Source of the DNA: Epiperipatus broadwayi
Lineage: Eukaryota > Onychophora > Udeonychophora > Euonychophora > Peripatidae
Length of the DNA: 64,000 nucleotides
Direction of reading: 5' to 3'
Assembly: GCA_028023455.1 (NCBI GenBank)
Contig: JAQFVV010000112.1
Coordinates: 2,604,001-2,668,000 of the forward strand
Part shown: piece after piece, positions 1 through 12,407 of the stretch
Position numbering within the stretch: position 1 is the stretch's first letter
How the letters are laid out: every line of letters begins with the position of its first letter
The notes under the pieces: model-generated
The model's database searches: none
The model's input: the letters and a program-made list of their open reading frames with translations, nothing else
What the model was told of the DNA's origin: nothing
Position numbers and translations under genes: made by a program

Positions 1-1095
1 TGTCACTCTAGTTTTGCATTAATACTTATCTTACATCTTACTAATCGATGATCACTTCCTGTATTAAATTTATTAAGAACATTACAATCTTGAAATATGT
101 ATTTTCTGTTAGTCAAAATATAATCCAATTCTGCTGTACCTACCTTCATTTGGATGCTTCCATGTCCATTTTCTTTTAACATTTTTCTCAAAAAAAGAAT
201 TCATAATATAAAGTTTTTCTTTTTCTGCAAACTTCACAAGTCTATGTCCTCTCATTTCTATTACCATAACCAAAATTACTTACAGCACTTTCATCTTTCA
301 TTTGTTTACCAATTCTAGCATTAAAGTCGCCCATAACAATTTTAAAATGTTGTTTACTCTGATCAAAAGTCTTTTTTTGTACATCCATATAAAAATCTTC
401 TACTACTTCATCCCTATGAGAACTTGTTGGGGCATAAATCTGAATTATCTGCATATCGTATCTGCTATTAAGTTGTATAATTAATCTTGTCACTCTGTCC
501 GATACATCATCAATCTCCACAATGTTGTTTTCCACTTTCTATTTATAATGAATCCTACTCCATTTGTATTTCCAATATTTGTGCCATTATTAAATCAATT
601 GCCTCTTCATCTTTTCTTCTAACTTTACAAAGTCCAATAATGTCCCATTTAATATAAGACAGTTCTTCTAATTCTTGCAATCTTCCTTCATTTGAAAGTG
701 ATCTGCAGTTGTAAGTACTTAAATAAAAAGTCGTCATTAGCACCCTCCACCTTCGGCCACCAACCGCTGCCTTGGTTGGTGACTCTCTTGGGAATAAAGG
801 CCATGATTTATTTTTGGCTGTCATAATTGTATATATCTATTGGAAAAATATTTATCATTTACACAAACATTCATTCTGCCTTATCAGGCAACTGAGAAGA
901 AAGACCATGAGTGTTTCTTGACCTTAAACTCAGAGATAAAAAGCCAATAAACTCAGCACGCTGGCTAATGCGTGTTGGTGAGCAGCCCATCCATGTTCAT
1001 ATACTATATGAATAATCACATAATAATAACAGCTGCAATGACAAGAACGTATGAAGTGGACATTGGTCTCCTTTCAGTGAATAGCAAACTCCTTT
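1..1095 (-). mobile_element. RTE-type LINE, 5' part (copy A): leader and endonuclease domain, cut by window edge
   Basis: Minus-strand fragments read in order: 824-555 (contains TFYLSTYNCRSLSNEGRLQE, the N-terminus of an APE-type endonuclease), 535-242 (IIQIYAPTSS and VMGDFNARIG, two conserved endonuclease blocks) and 191-3 (TGSDHRLV, the terminal SDH block). The domain is broken by frameshifts. Positions 840-1095 match the leader of the fuller copy at 36650-36985 almost base for base, so the unit is the same LINE family. The reverse transcriptase would lie left of the window. Family knowledge: this endonuclease, often mis-annotated as craniofacial development protein 2-like, nicks the target for target-primed reverse transcription. 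Copy A lacks about 50 bp present in copy B near 36900-36957. Confidence 0.88.
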
Positions 1096-1330
1096 ATATA
1101 TAATAAATAGAAATAAGGAGATACCATTAAATAGAGATAAACTTTAACTTTTTTTTGATGTTACTTAAAAATTATCAATTACTATTAATTAACTATATTC
1201 ATGAGGCTAAGCAAGTTTTTCTCATAAACCTATAATAATTCTTTTGTTGGGAATCTTTGAAGTAAATGGGGTCCTCATTTCTATTCATTATTATAATAAC
1301 AATCCTATAAACATTTAATTCAACATATTA
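1096..1330. repeat. Inverted-core repeat, copy 1
   Basis: The core 1124-1274 is the reverse complement of 3724-3870 (roughly 75-80% by eye). The core is bounded by short inverted repeats: taataaatagaaataagga on the left (1101-1119) and its complement-like tcctcatttctattcatta on the right (1272-1290). The right flank 1296-1330 matches 3901-3934 in direct orientation, so the two copies share an outer flank while the core is flipped. It starts right at the end of LINE copy A. Probably a small inverted-terminal-repeat element. Confidence 0.6.
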
Positions 1331-2040
1331 TGACAGGCACACTTCGTATGGCCATGCATAAAATGGCATTACATAATAAAATGGCCTAAAATATGTAATA
1401 AAGCCATTAAACGTGTGTGTATGCCATCTATATAAATTTTAATCAAGTCAAATTATAAAATAAGTGAGAGATGTCTGTGGTTATGTCATATACTCGCACA
1501 CATAAGAAAAGCCAATAGTTAAAGCTTATAATGTGAAGTATTAGCATATTAGCTATATGCTTATAATTTATTTTTATTATTATTTTATGTTCATTTTTTT
1601 TTTTTTATAAACGCAAAGATGTGTATGCGTAATTGGTATGTATAATTTTTTTTTGTTAAATGCTTATGAAAAGAAAGAGAAATGATAATATTTAAAAAAA
1701 TCTAACATATAGGTAATTTTAAATAAAAAGTTGTGCTAGATATCTTTCTCTACAAACCCATTGTTTTAAATTTAAGAAAAGCCTAAAGGCAAGTACATTT
1801 TAATCGATAAGTAATTTTGTTTCATCCTTCTTTTGTTTTAATTATCAAATATTTCAACTCAACAAAAGAGTTCGTTAAAATTTCTGTTAATGCGGGTGGT
1901 GAAGGATATCTGATTATCAGAAAATAACTTAGATAATCAATTGAATTAAAAATAAATAAATTCTTGAGATTAATTAGTGGATTTCATAGGAATGCTTCGT
2001 GCATTGTATGAATCCACTAACAAAGGTCAAAATTAATTAA
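1331..2040. other. AT-rich stretch, nothing recognised
   Basis: Low-complexity AT-rich sequence lying in DDX54 intron 2 on the minus strand, judged from exon 2 at 4.6 kb. I searched for the next DDX54 exon (expected to begin with GLSYPVFKG-like sequence) and did not find it. No transposon similarity seen. Confidence 0.5.
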
Positions 2041-3425
2041 TTAAATGTGTTTCAGAGGGGTAACTAGATTGAGATTCTAATGAGGAGGACTAAATGCTGT
2101 TCACCAGTTTAGTGGCAATCAATTGGGCACAGGCATTCAATCGGACACAAGCAGTCAAGCAATCACTAAGTCAATCACTGACTCACTTATGCTAACTTTT
2201 TGGATTTCTCTGAACTTGCTTGTTTGAACTTATAGAATTCCCAGTTCTAATTATTTTTCTTAAATCATGCTGATATAAACTTCAAGATGTTTTCCAATTA
2301 GACAATTCATATTAGTGCTGTAGAGAACTGTGTTTGCGGGAAGGTGTTTGTATTTGAAAACCAAAAGTAAAGGAATCATTACCAGTGCTGTAGAAAACAA
2401 AACGAAACATTACTGTTAGTTGATAATCGCTAACCAAAGAAGAAATTTATAATTAAACTTCAAGCACAAAGGTACTTGCCTCAGTGAAATGATCATGGGT
2501 AGGAACCCCCAGTCAGCTCGCCCGCCCCGCTCCGCTCCTGCCATCAGCAAGGTCTCCTGAATCCAGCCATCAAATGATCGTGAGAGCCATGGAACAGCAC
2601 CAGAAAGGTCTCCTGAATCCAGTCATCGAACGATCGTGAGAGCTGTTGAACAATACCAGAAATGTCTCCTAGATCCAGCTGAATGATGCCATGTTAAAGA
2701 AACGTCCCTGCCGTCCTGGATGAACAGATACTTGGCCTACTCAGAACCCCTAGAGGTACGATAGAGACTTTATGTGGTACCCTTCTTAATGTTATTTATT
2801 TATTTATTCTAGTAATATCAGTGTAATAATTCTTTTATTAATGTATTTCACTCCTTAAGATAATATTTTATTTACCATTCAGGGTTTACAAAATGTATTC
2901 ATGTGCGAGTTTATGAACCTCAGACCAATTTCTCACTAATTGATTCTTTTTTTTTTTTATGCTTAAATATTATATTTCTTAAGCAAAATAACTATAATAC
3001 TCTCATATACATTTTTTTTATTATTATTTATTATGCATTAGGGTTTATTATTATTATATTTATTTTGGGAATTGGTGAAGGGATTCAATAAACATTTATT
3101 TAATATTTATAAAACTATTTTACTGTTCTGAGAATTTATTCATATTTCTTTCTCTAAAATAATAAGACACTTAGATAATTGCGCGAGTTTTAGTTATCCC
3201 ATTTCTTTACCTGAGATAAAGAGAACGATGAGCTAGCACATGGGATACTCCCTTATCGGGATTTAAATCTTTGGTCATCGGGTGTTTATTTCCATTAGAT
3301 TTCGTTTGATTCATTTTATTTCATATTATTATTGGCCTTACATATCCTTTCAGGAGGGGGAATTAATCTTTTTCTTTCTGGGAGTGGCGCGAAGGATTTA
3401 AATTAAAGAAATCTTTCAAAGGTAT
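2041..3425 (+). repeat. LTR-like dispersed repeat, copy 1, with GC-rich leader
   Basis: Repeated short motifs of the agtcaatcactaagtcaatc type at 2145-2185, then an unusually GC-rich block (2500-2690), a splice-donor-like ctagaggtacg near 2750, and a distal block with gagctagcacatgggatac-like sequence near 3230. The same order (CAGTCAATC motifs, GC-richer leader, donor-like site, GAGCTAG block) occurs at 28.2-29.8 kb and 37.4-39.9 kb, so I group it loosely with that family. Sequence identity is patchy. A solo LTR or leader of an LTR element is the best guess. Confidence 0.35.
2549..2692 (+). repeat. 56-bp tandem repeat, about 2.5 copies
   Basis: The motif aaggtctcctgaatccag recurs at 2549, 2605 and (diverged) 2661, a constant 56-bp step. 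Each unit also carries an atgatcgtgagag-like segment. It sits in the most GC-rich patch of the window and has no long open frame. Confidence 0.8.
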
Positions 3426-3723
3426 GTAAGAGTCAATACTTTATAAACGTACCGATGACTGTATCAAACCGATCATAAAAAAGATTTGAAATTACTTCCT
3501 ATCCTGGCGTGCCGCCATATTTGTTTCATGTTCGATATGTGCGCATGCTCATCTTACCAGGGTAGGGATGAACCGGTATAATATACAACCCTCTGGAGAA
3601 GTTAAAAATATTATTTGCAGGTCAAGAAAGATGATATTCTTTCACATTCTCACACCTATAAAAAATAGCTTTCTGGGTTTAAATCCATATAAGAACTTGG
3701 GTTCCAAATGAAAGAAGATCCTT

Positions 3724-3934
3724 GGACCCCTTTTACTACAAAGATTCCCAAAAAACGAACTATTATAGCTTCATGAGAAAAACTTATTTAGTCTCAGGAA
3801 CTGTTAATTAGTAGTAATTGATCATTTCTTAATAACATCAAAAGTTAAAGTAGTTTATCTCTATTTAATGGGTATTATATCCTCATTTCTATTTATTATA
3901 ATAACAATCCAGATAAATATTTAATTTAACATAT
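3724..3934. repeat. Inverted-core repeat, copy 2
   Basis: The core 3724-3870 is the reverse complement of 1124-1274. The right-hand terminal repeat 3878-3900 and flank 3901-3934 are in the same orientation as in copy 1. Confidence 0.6.
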
Positions 3935-4614
3935 ATAGAGAGAGAAAGGATATACAAAATAATTTTATAAGTGCTTATTTATTAATAAATATCATAATTT
4001 TGTGTATATACTCACACATGCATAAAACACAACCAATTTTTGCAATAATAATTTCAATTTTTTTTTTTTTTAAATTAGAAATATATTATATGTGTAATGA
4101 AAAATCCGATGTTCAGACTTTTTTATCACTATCCTATTTTTTGACCTCTAAAATTTACAAAAAAAAAAGAAGTATGATAGAGGAGTGAAATTATATTAAG
4201 TAGTTAATTAGTAATAATTATTAAACATTCTTTATTAGATTAGCAATTATTCCATTTCACTTAATTTTAAATATAAACTTCAAATTTAATTAAGATGTGT
4301 ATATACCTGTATATGTGCATTACAATATTCTTTTTTTTAAAAAAAAAAACTTTTTGGTTCATCTGTCTGTATATTTAAAATATAAAAATAAGCTGTTAAT
4401 TATAAATATATATATTATATAATGAGTGTATCAATAATTCATTATATAACATTCATAATACAAGCTTATTAAATTAAGTCACATGATATATGACTTGATT
4501 TTCTTGCAATATATATATACAATTAAATTGTAATTATGAACAAAAAAATTACACATGCAGTATATAAAACTTTTAAACATATATAACTCAATTTACACTT
4601 ATAATTTTACATAC
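3935..4614. other. DDX54 intron 2, AT-rich, no feature except a T8A11 palindrome
   Basis: Intronic sequence downstream (minus strand) of exon 2. Only simple AT-rich sequence and a T8A11 tract at 4331-4349 are visible. Confidence 0.5.
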
Positions 4615-4735
4615 CCATGGATTGAAATCCTCCTGCTTTTTTTTGTTTACGATTTTGCTGAACAAGCAACTTGTGTAACTCTTTCTCATCTTCAGAATCA
4701 TCAGAAACTGGAGCAGAAACATTGACAAATGGCAT
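4615..4735 (-). CDS. DDX54: DDX54/Dbp10 RNA helicase, exon 2
   Basis: On the minus strand a long T tract and CAG acceptor (4738-4736) precede an open 121-bp exon that ends at 4615 before a GTATGT donor. It encodes 40 residues plus one base: an acidic patch (SDDSEDE) followed by VQQNRKQKKAGGFQSMG. The QNKKKKK-GGFQSMG junction is diagnostic of DDX54/Dbp10, where it immediately precedes the Q-motif and helicase core (GLSYPVFKG in animals). The phase-1 end fits a G-GN glycine codon continuing into that segment. Phase 0 at the start matches exon 1. Known role: nucleolar DEAD-box helicase in large ribosomal subunit biogenesis, and in vertebrates also a nuclear receptor corepressor. The catalytic exons are not in the window. 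Confidence 0.88.
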
Positions 4736-4738
4736 CTG

Positions 4739-5138
4739 AAAAAAAAAAAAAATTGTCATTTCCATTCACTTACATATATTGAAAGCAGTGATCATCAATT
4801 GGGATTGAAGTTGATCTTATATGAGACATAAATTTTCACAGCCAACTATTAGCCTGAAGAAAATAAATCTGAGTGACAGATTGTAGGCTTTTGAAATAAA
4901 AAATTATTTGAACAATTACTTATGGAGAGAGCTTTATAAGAATCACACTTCAGGATCAATGTGTTAAGTTGTAAGCCTAATATTTACATAAGATAATAAA
5001 CCAAACCAACAGCATATGAAATATTGTATATAATATTTCCACTTACAAAAATCTTCCAAAAATTATTTTATATATAAATAAATAAACTCCTTTTAAAAAC
5101 TTGATTTTTATATAACTATAATCATCAATAAAAAAAAT
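4739..5138. other. DDX54 intron 1, 3' end
   Basis: Polypyrimidine tract for exon 2 (complement of 4739-4754), then AT-rich sequence. No coding similarity seen until the Penelope-like element. Confidence 0.6.
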
Positions 5139-5177
5139 CCAACGTTTCGACTATTTTATATAGTCTTTTTCAAGGCA
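5139..5177 (-). ncRNA. Degenerate hammerhead-like motif at a Penelope 3' end
   Basis: On the minus strand: CTTGAAAAA, then a perfect 6-bp hairpin GACTAT-ATAAA-ATAGTC, then GAAACGTTGG. The layout resembles the hammerhead core (CUGANGA, stem II, GAAA). However, the first box is degraded and an extra A precedes the stem, so activity is doubtful. It lies 3' of the GIY-YIG coding end of the element at 5.4-6.7 kb, which is where Penelope-like elements are known to carry such motifs. Confidence 0.6.
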
Positions 5178-5380
5178 CACTAAAAAAATATATATACATA
5201 GTAATAAATATCATATATTCCAAAAAAAAAAAAAAAATTTTAATTAAAAATATTCACAATCAAAAATTCACCTTGTCTCACTCCCCTCCCTTTCCTATTG
5301 CAAACAATCACAACATAATCACAAAAACCTTTTTTTTTTTTAAAAAAAAAATCCTTTAAAAACATTCAATTAATAACCTA

Positions 5381-6690
5381 TTATTTTCTTTTCTCTTTTC
5401 CCATTACCATTCTATTTAACTCTGGTTTTATTTCATTAATGTACATACCTTCCTTTATCATTCTTTCATTGTATGACTTAACACATTCCAAAGGCTTCAT
5501 TTCAAAATCCCTATGCTTAAATTTATTCATGTGAATGTAAACAGCAGAATTTTTATCACCTAAATGCTGTTTTGGTCTAGTTTTTAATTTATTCTTACTA
5601 ATCCCAACATATGTCATTTCTACATTCTTTCTAAAACAATCCAAACATTTTATCAAAAAAACTGAATTCATAATCTCTAACCTATTATAGTCCCCATTAT
5701 TATTAATTTAAAAATTTAAACTTGCTTTCTTTTTATAAACTGGACAAATTGAAACATTATATTTCCTATTAATCATTTTAATTAATTTCTTAACTTTAAT
5801 AAATAAATCTTTGGATATATCAAAACCAACATAAATAACTTTTTCTCTATTCCTATCCCTAATTAAACCCATTCTATTTTTTATTTTATTTATATTTTTA
5901 TTAGAAAATAAATGTTTAACTACACCTCTAGGGAAATCATTCAAAAAACATTCACTCCTAATAATATCAACCTCATTCTTAAACAATTACTTGAACATAA
6001 CTTAATTGCTCTAACAATTTTATTATTAACAATATTAATTTTACTGTGGTTATTAATATCTGAACACCCAATTATTTGACAATCCAAAAAATGTTTTTTT
6101 TTCCTCAACACAGATGTTTCTATAATTACATTACAATTCCTACCAATTTTTTTACAAATTCTAACATCCATATTTTCAATAACATTAATGTATTCTTTTT
6201 CCATAGTAAATTTTATTTTTTCAACTCTACCATTAATATAATTCAAAAAATTATCTGCATTTCTTTTATTACCATTGAAAAACATAAAATAGTCATCAGC
6301 GTATCTAACATAAAAAACTGGTTTATTCCTATTATAATTAAAAAATTGCTCTTCAAACCTATAGCATATATATTCCTGCCAAAAAACACTTAGATTATTA
6401 TTCATATTTAAAACCTTTTTGTTTATAAAATCCATCCCCATATTTAAAAATAAGGTCCCAAAATCACTAATATCTCATATAAAAGAAAACCCTCAATTTT
6501 TAATTTTACTCCTTTATCCTTTATATATAAATCCATAATATTACAAATAGCAATCTCTGGATCAATGTTAGTATATATACTAACTATATCTAACTTTAAA
6601 AAAACAAATTTTTAAAATCCTTATCATCTAAAAAAACTTTTAATTTACTAATAAACTGTATAGAATTATTAACACAATTTGTTTCAAATA
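5381..6690 (-). mobile_element. Penelope-like element: reverse transcriptase 3' half plus GIY-YIG endonuclease
   Basis: Minus-strand order: RT motif A (LDIVSIYTNI, about 6600-6560), RT motif C (VRYADDYFMF, YADD at 6303-6292), thumb region with a FPRGVVKHLF segment (5986-5708), then a GIY-YIG nuclease (5671-5381) with MTYVGISKNKLKTR and a downstream H...KPELN pattern. This order is unique to Penelope-like elements. Several frame breaks (near 6470, 5975 and 5705) make it non-functional. The N-terminal half of the RT is missing past about 6690. The nuclease keeps YVG but not a clean GIY tripeptide. It is inserted in DDX54 intron 1 on the gene's strand. Biochemical role by family: RT copies the RNA, GIY-YIG nicks the target. 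Confidence 0.88.
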
Positions 6691-6699
6691 ATGTAATAT

Positions 6700-9600
6700 A
6701 TTTTTAAAAATAATAATAAGAATAATTTTAATAAAATTTTAGTTTTTTTTTTTTGGCTAGTACTGTAATGTTATATGATTTTCTATTTTATATATATTGT
6801 AATCTATTAATTGCATTTGCTTCAGAGGGAAATATTATGTTTTATTTATAAAAATTTAAATTTTTGTGTAGTGTCACTTATCTATACCTTTTAATTTAGA
6901 AGTATTGAAATGGGATGACATATGTCGGTAATTTTGCAAAGCTATGTTTCAATCTTATATTAAAATAAAATTTAAATATTTAAGTCACATATTATAAGCA
7001 AAAGTTAAGATAACATCAGTTAATTTTATACTTCAACCATAACTTTGTAAGTCGAATAATGAGTAATCTTAATGCTAAAATAATATAAATCAAAATTAAA
7101 GTTAAGTATATATGTTGATTAAATAGTTAGTAATAAATTATTAGAATAAATTGTATCTTATTCTATCATTTAAAAAAATAGAATTTTATAATATTCAAAA
7201 TATAACAAACACTTTGATTAATTGGAAGACAGTGTTATTTTAGATGTGGTGCAAATATATGTGTTTGAATGACTTAGAGAATAAATCATTTTACTTCTGT
7301 GTTCAAAATTAATTTTATTATAAAAGTTAATAAAATAATATTACTATAATATTTAAAATTAGAAGATAATAAAAATGGGAACATATAATATAAACCTCTA
7401 TTTAATGAATATAGCATGTTTATTACTTTAAAAATAAATATTATAATGATTAAGTGTTTATTAAATACTAGTTATTATTTTACAGCAATTATATGATAGA
7501 ATTAATTATTTTATTTTCAAATCAATTTTATCTTGATTAACTAATAAGAATTGGTTTTCAATTTGCTAGACATCATGTGAAATACGTATGTCTGGAGTAT
7601 ATTCATTTACACATTCATTCTTATTATTATTTTAATTAAAGTAATTTTGCTATTTAAATATTGCTGAATATGTTAAAAATTTATTTTTAAAAGGTTAAAA
7701 CAATTGAATGGCAAATAAATATCATTATGAAGAATGTTTAATTAGTATGTTAAAAAGAATGGAGTAAGAGACAACATTTTCCATCCAAGGATAATTCTAC
7801 ACTGGTTATATATCTTCAACAGGACATAAATTATATACCTTACTAGAAAAAATACCTCTTATTAATAAAAAGTCATTCATAAGAAACTCAACAAATAATG
7901 TAAGAATGTGTTTGTCATTCTACTTTAATCTTAATTACCATCATATGAACTATAAATTATGCAATAATTTAATTAACAGTATAATTAAACTTAGGCATTC
8001 ATTACAAGCATTTTAGAACTTTATCATTAAATATAAATACTTTTGTTTGAAACTCTAATCTGTTAAACAAGTTATCTGACTAATTTATTTAAATGCATTA
8101 CAAAATTATCATTTTTGTTTAACCATAAGATATTTTAAAAGCTGAATATTTTAAAAAGATTCTTTATTCACGAGGACATAGCTCCTTTATAATAATTTTG
8201 AAATTGATAATTATTATTACAAATTGTTTTGTACAAGAATTGGATATCTTCAAAAAGAGATTGAAGTTTGAAGATTTCTCATTTATATAATATTCTTATG
8301 AATAATTGATAAATTGTGTTATGCTACTTGTTATTTACAAATAAGTGAAGTCTGAAAATAAAATAATTAAGATAAAAGTATTTGTATTTAAGCATATAGA
8401 TATATATAATGTCCACTGGAAAATTAATTATTATTCCATTAATAAAATTTAGAACTTTATAGAAATAAGTCCTACGTATAAAATGATGAAATATCTAATA
8501 AAAATATTTCTATTCTCTGTTCTTGCCTATTTTAAAGTCATCTTTAAGCTTAAAATGCAACTTATAAAAGATGGAAAAATTTTTTCAATCCTTATTAAAA
8601 TAATTATATGTGCACCCAACCAAATTTAATAATTATTAGGAATTCTGTATTTGAACAACGCTGGTTAATTAAATGTATTTTCTTCATTATTGTGACAAGA
8701 AAGTTTCTCGTGATTCCAATGGACGACGATGCGCAAACGAAAAAAAAAAGAAAAAATCTCTTTGCTCTTGTGTGTTCTTTCACTCCCTTTGTTGTCAAGG
8801 AGTTCGTTTCTCTTGAATAGTATAAATGTGTTTTTTAAAAAAAGAATATCTTACATGTTTAGAAGAAAGAAATATTTAATTTTTACTGTTTAAATTAAAA
8901 ATCTAAATCGATATGGATTCTACATACCATTAATACTTTGGTATTCAAAAGTGTATGTGGTAATTAACCAATAATTAATAGTTAAAAAAGGGTAGTATTT
9001 AGTTTATTATTACTATGTTTAGTTATTAAATATGATTATATGTCTTAAATTAGTATAAACTTGGATAAAGGGTAACAATTTAACGTTCATTTTATTATTA
9101 AATGAATTGATTCATGATACTAGATACATGTTTTAATGAATGCTTTTATCGCCATTTGATCTCATATTAGTAAACATAAGACTATATTATGCTATGATGT
9201 TTATCATGACAATATTATTTGCTTTGCCATTGTCCATTTTCTTTTGTAATATAATTATATCTTAGACTAAGTATCATTAAGTTTCAATGTCCCAATATTA
9301 AACATATAATGCAATGTTATGGTTTTTTTTTCATTAGTGTTCTCAGTTATTTTAAATTGCAACAGGAAAGATAGATATTTAACCTTGATTATTTTAGTCT
9401 GGTGTGCTTGGTTAGTTCCTGGGTTACACCAATATTTTGTCTGATAATTATATTTAGATTTTCCGTGGGTAGTTAAACTGTTTTATATCCATAAGTGCAT
9501 TTAGAAAAATGCCAGAATTTATTGCCATTTCAGTTTATAATATAGTTTAGGCCTTGGTTTATTCACTGTTCCATTATTTGGAATTTCATTACCAACACTA

Positions 9601-11490
9601 CCCCCACAGACATAGCAATTCTCAGCATCTGAATTATATATGTCACATATCTTTTGATTGCCTGGTTTTAGAATTACGACTTTTACACTCTAATGTATAT
9701 CTGCTATAAATTAATAGAAAGTTGAAATGATAAGACAAAACAAACAGGTAATTTATCTATATAATCAAATAGTTTTGTTCTTGTTATTTTGTGGGATCAA
9801 AATTGGTGAATAATGTATGCAATAGGTAAGAATAATTTCAAATAGAGCACGTCTTAAATACAAATGCTGATGAAATTCATTGATATAAATGTTTTATATG
9901 CCATATAATCAAGAGAACTAAAGGTTAGCTATTTTAATATTAATTAATGTTAAGACTATACCACTTCTAAAAGTAAGAAATTCTAGAAAATATTTAATGA
10001 TCATGGGATATTACAGTGTATCATTGATATAAGATATTTATGATAAGTTATGTTAATTTTTATAATTAATATTCCAAGGTATTTTTGAGTACTTGTTAAA
10101 ATTGAATTAGACTAATATATTTTTGTAAGCATGGAAAAAATTCATGTCCAATTAATGTTATTGGTGAGCCAAAGTAATATATTTCACACATGTAAAAGAA
10201 ATGGATTACGTAAATAAACCGCTCACAATTTTTTTAAATTTTTTGGTTTTTGACTTGTAAAAAATTTTTAATATCATTTTGGAGCTATTAAATGTATTAA
10301 ATAACATATTATAATAAATAATTTTATATACTGTAAGAATAAATTGTCATAACTACAATTGAAACTTTAGTTGTCATGTACCATCATTTCTTATTCGATG
10401 TTATTTTGTCATCATCAGTTCAATCAGAAAGCACATTTTTTATTTTGATTTCACATTAATAAAGTTGCAGTTATAAATTTTATTAAACGCACATTATTAT
10501 ATTAAGTAATATTTACTAAGGCTGTAACCTTATAAATAAGTGTCTGAAAAATTTGAAGGTAGGGACCTCTACAGGTCTTAGCCATAAGCTTACGTAAATG
10601 AATTTATGGAAGAGTAAAACACTGATTAAATGTATTATTATTTAATGATTCAAATGTTGCCATATATTTAAGATACAATTTATTTATTGTATTTAAAGTA
10701 TTTTAGAAAGGTATTATTATCTCAACATTGAATAATTTATCCTCGTAAGAGCATACCCTTTAATAGATCATATATGATGAGATTATTATTGTCGGAATTT
10801 ATTATTACTTTAAGATATAGAATAAACTTTCATAATACCACTTTAAAGTCTTAAGTGACACAAATACTGTTAAATGTGGTATTTTGAACTCGGTTGTACT
10901 TATTCAGAGATGTAAAAGTAAGCTTTACATGATATCACTAATGTTATCATAGATTCAAATATTATTAGTATTATTACATTATTATACCATCATATGAAAT
11001 GATTTATTATTAGCAGGATTAATGTTATTAAACTATGAAGTATGATTATTACTATTATTAGTTTAAATACAATAAAATTATTTTACTGACATCATTATTA
11101 TTTGCACAGTAAGAAAAAGCTATACAAATTATTATTTACAATTTTATAATATAATTATTATTTACATTATAACTATATAATCTTTATTATTACATTCAGA
11201 TTATTATTATTTAAGGATTACTCTTCTATTAATTCTGAATAGTTGGATACCAATAAAATCCCTTTGCTATCAAATTATCTGGTTCTCAAGCATTATTTTA
11301 GTAATAGAGAATTTATCCTGAGAAATTATTTAAAAGAAATCATAAAAAATTACAGTTAATAAATAATATGTAGTTATTAAAACTCACACCTCAATATTAT
11401 TATAATATTATTACTTTCCGATTTAGAAATTATTATATAACAAGTTAAATAAATTTTCCTTATTATTGTTAGTCATCAAGATATTATTTA
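6700..11490. other. DDX54 intron 1: long AT-rich stretch without recognisable genes
   Basis: Nearly 4.8 kb of very AT-rich intron. ORFs here (for example 8604-8820 on both strands) are short, overlap each other and show no family similarity. I see no terminal repeats or transposon domains. Confidence 0.5.
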
Positions 11491-11493
11491 TGA

Positions 11494-11496
11494 TTT

Positions 11497-11530
<34 letters not shown>

Positions 11531-11631
11531 TATTGGAATCTTATAATGGCTCAATGCAATTAAGTGTGTACTTAAGTGCATTTTAATTTTGAAATCTATT
11601 TACAAGTAACAGCACCCAGTCTCATGATTAG

Positions 11632-11663
<32 letters not shown>

Positions 11664-12037
11664 TATTGGAATCTTATAATGGCTCAATGCAATTAAGTGT
11701 GTACTTAAGTGCATTTTAATTTTGAAATCTATTTGCAAGTAACAGCACCCAGTCTCATGATTAGATGATGATGATGATGATGATGATATTATTATTATTA
11801 TCTTATAATGGCTCAATGCAATTAAGTGTGTACTTAAGTGCATTTTAATTTTGAAATCTACAAGTAACAGCACCCAGTCTCATGATTAGATGATGATGAT
11901 GATATTATTATTATTATTATTATTATTGGAATCTTATAATGGCTCAATGCAATTAAGTGTGTACTTAAGTGCATTTTAATTTTGAAATCTATTTACAAGT
12001 AACAGCACCCAGTCTCATGATTAGATGATGATGATGA

Positions 12038-12074
<37 letters not shown>

Positions 12075-12212
12075 GGAATCTTATAATGGCTCAATGCAAT
12101 TAAGTGTGTACTTAAGTGCATTTTAATTTTGAAATCTATTTACAAGTAACAGCACCCAGTCTCATGATTAGATGATGATGATGATGATGATATTATTATT
12201 ATTATTATAATA
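11494..12212. repeat. Satellite: about 5 units of 129-147 bp, each with a trinucleotide microsatellite
   Basis: The motif tcttataatggctcaatg recurs at 11539, 11672, 11801, 11932 and 12079. Each unit has about 95 bp of near-identical unique sequence ending in cccagtctcatgattaga, then a trinucleotide run. In the first two units the run is (ATC)n. From the third on it is (ATG)n followed by (ATT)n, with the ATT part lengthening to about ten repeats. Length differences come from the microsatellite, plus a short deletion in unit 3. Apparent ORFs across it are translated repeats only. Confidence 0.95.
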
Positions 12213-12374
12213 TTTTAGTAATTATATTATTTTATACAATAAACTGAGCTAAGCTTCTTTATAATATGTGTGATGATAAAAACAGACAAAGCTTTCTATA
12301 CCTATCACATGATGTTTATGTGTGATGATAGTATAGTATACTACTTAGTTCTTATTACTGCTCCTCCCAGTATT

Positions 12375-12407
12375 GAAGCAGTCAATCTTAGCTTAAGATT
12401 GAGCTTC
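12375..12407. other. Stem-loop with a long interrupted stem
   Basis: GAAGC, spacer, CAATCTTA, loop GCT, TAAGATTG, A, GCTTC: 13 paired positions with a bulge. It lies in a moderately GC-richer patch (12340-12510) just beyond the satellite. Possibly the 3' terminal hairpin of an unrecognised LINE. No protein similarity supports this. Confidence 0.5.

Noticed and set aside
6076-6393. Plus-strand 105-codon frame
   Set aside because: Antisense shadow of the Penelope RT YADD frame.
8604-8820. Overlapping 64- and 70-codon frames on both strands
   Set aside because: No recognised similarity, mutually antisense, and no splice signals; likely chance.
11494-12212. Regularly spaced near-identical repeats resembling a CRISPR array
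   Set aside because: The conserved part is about 95 bp and the spacers are trinucleotide runs, not unique 30-bp spacers. The context is eukaryotic, so it is a satellite.
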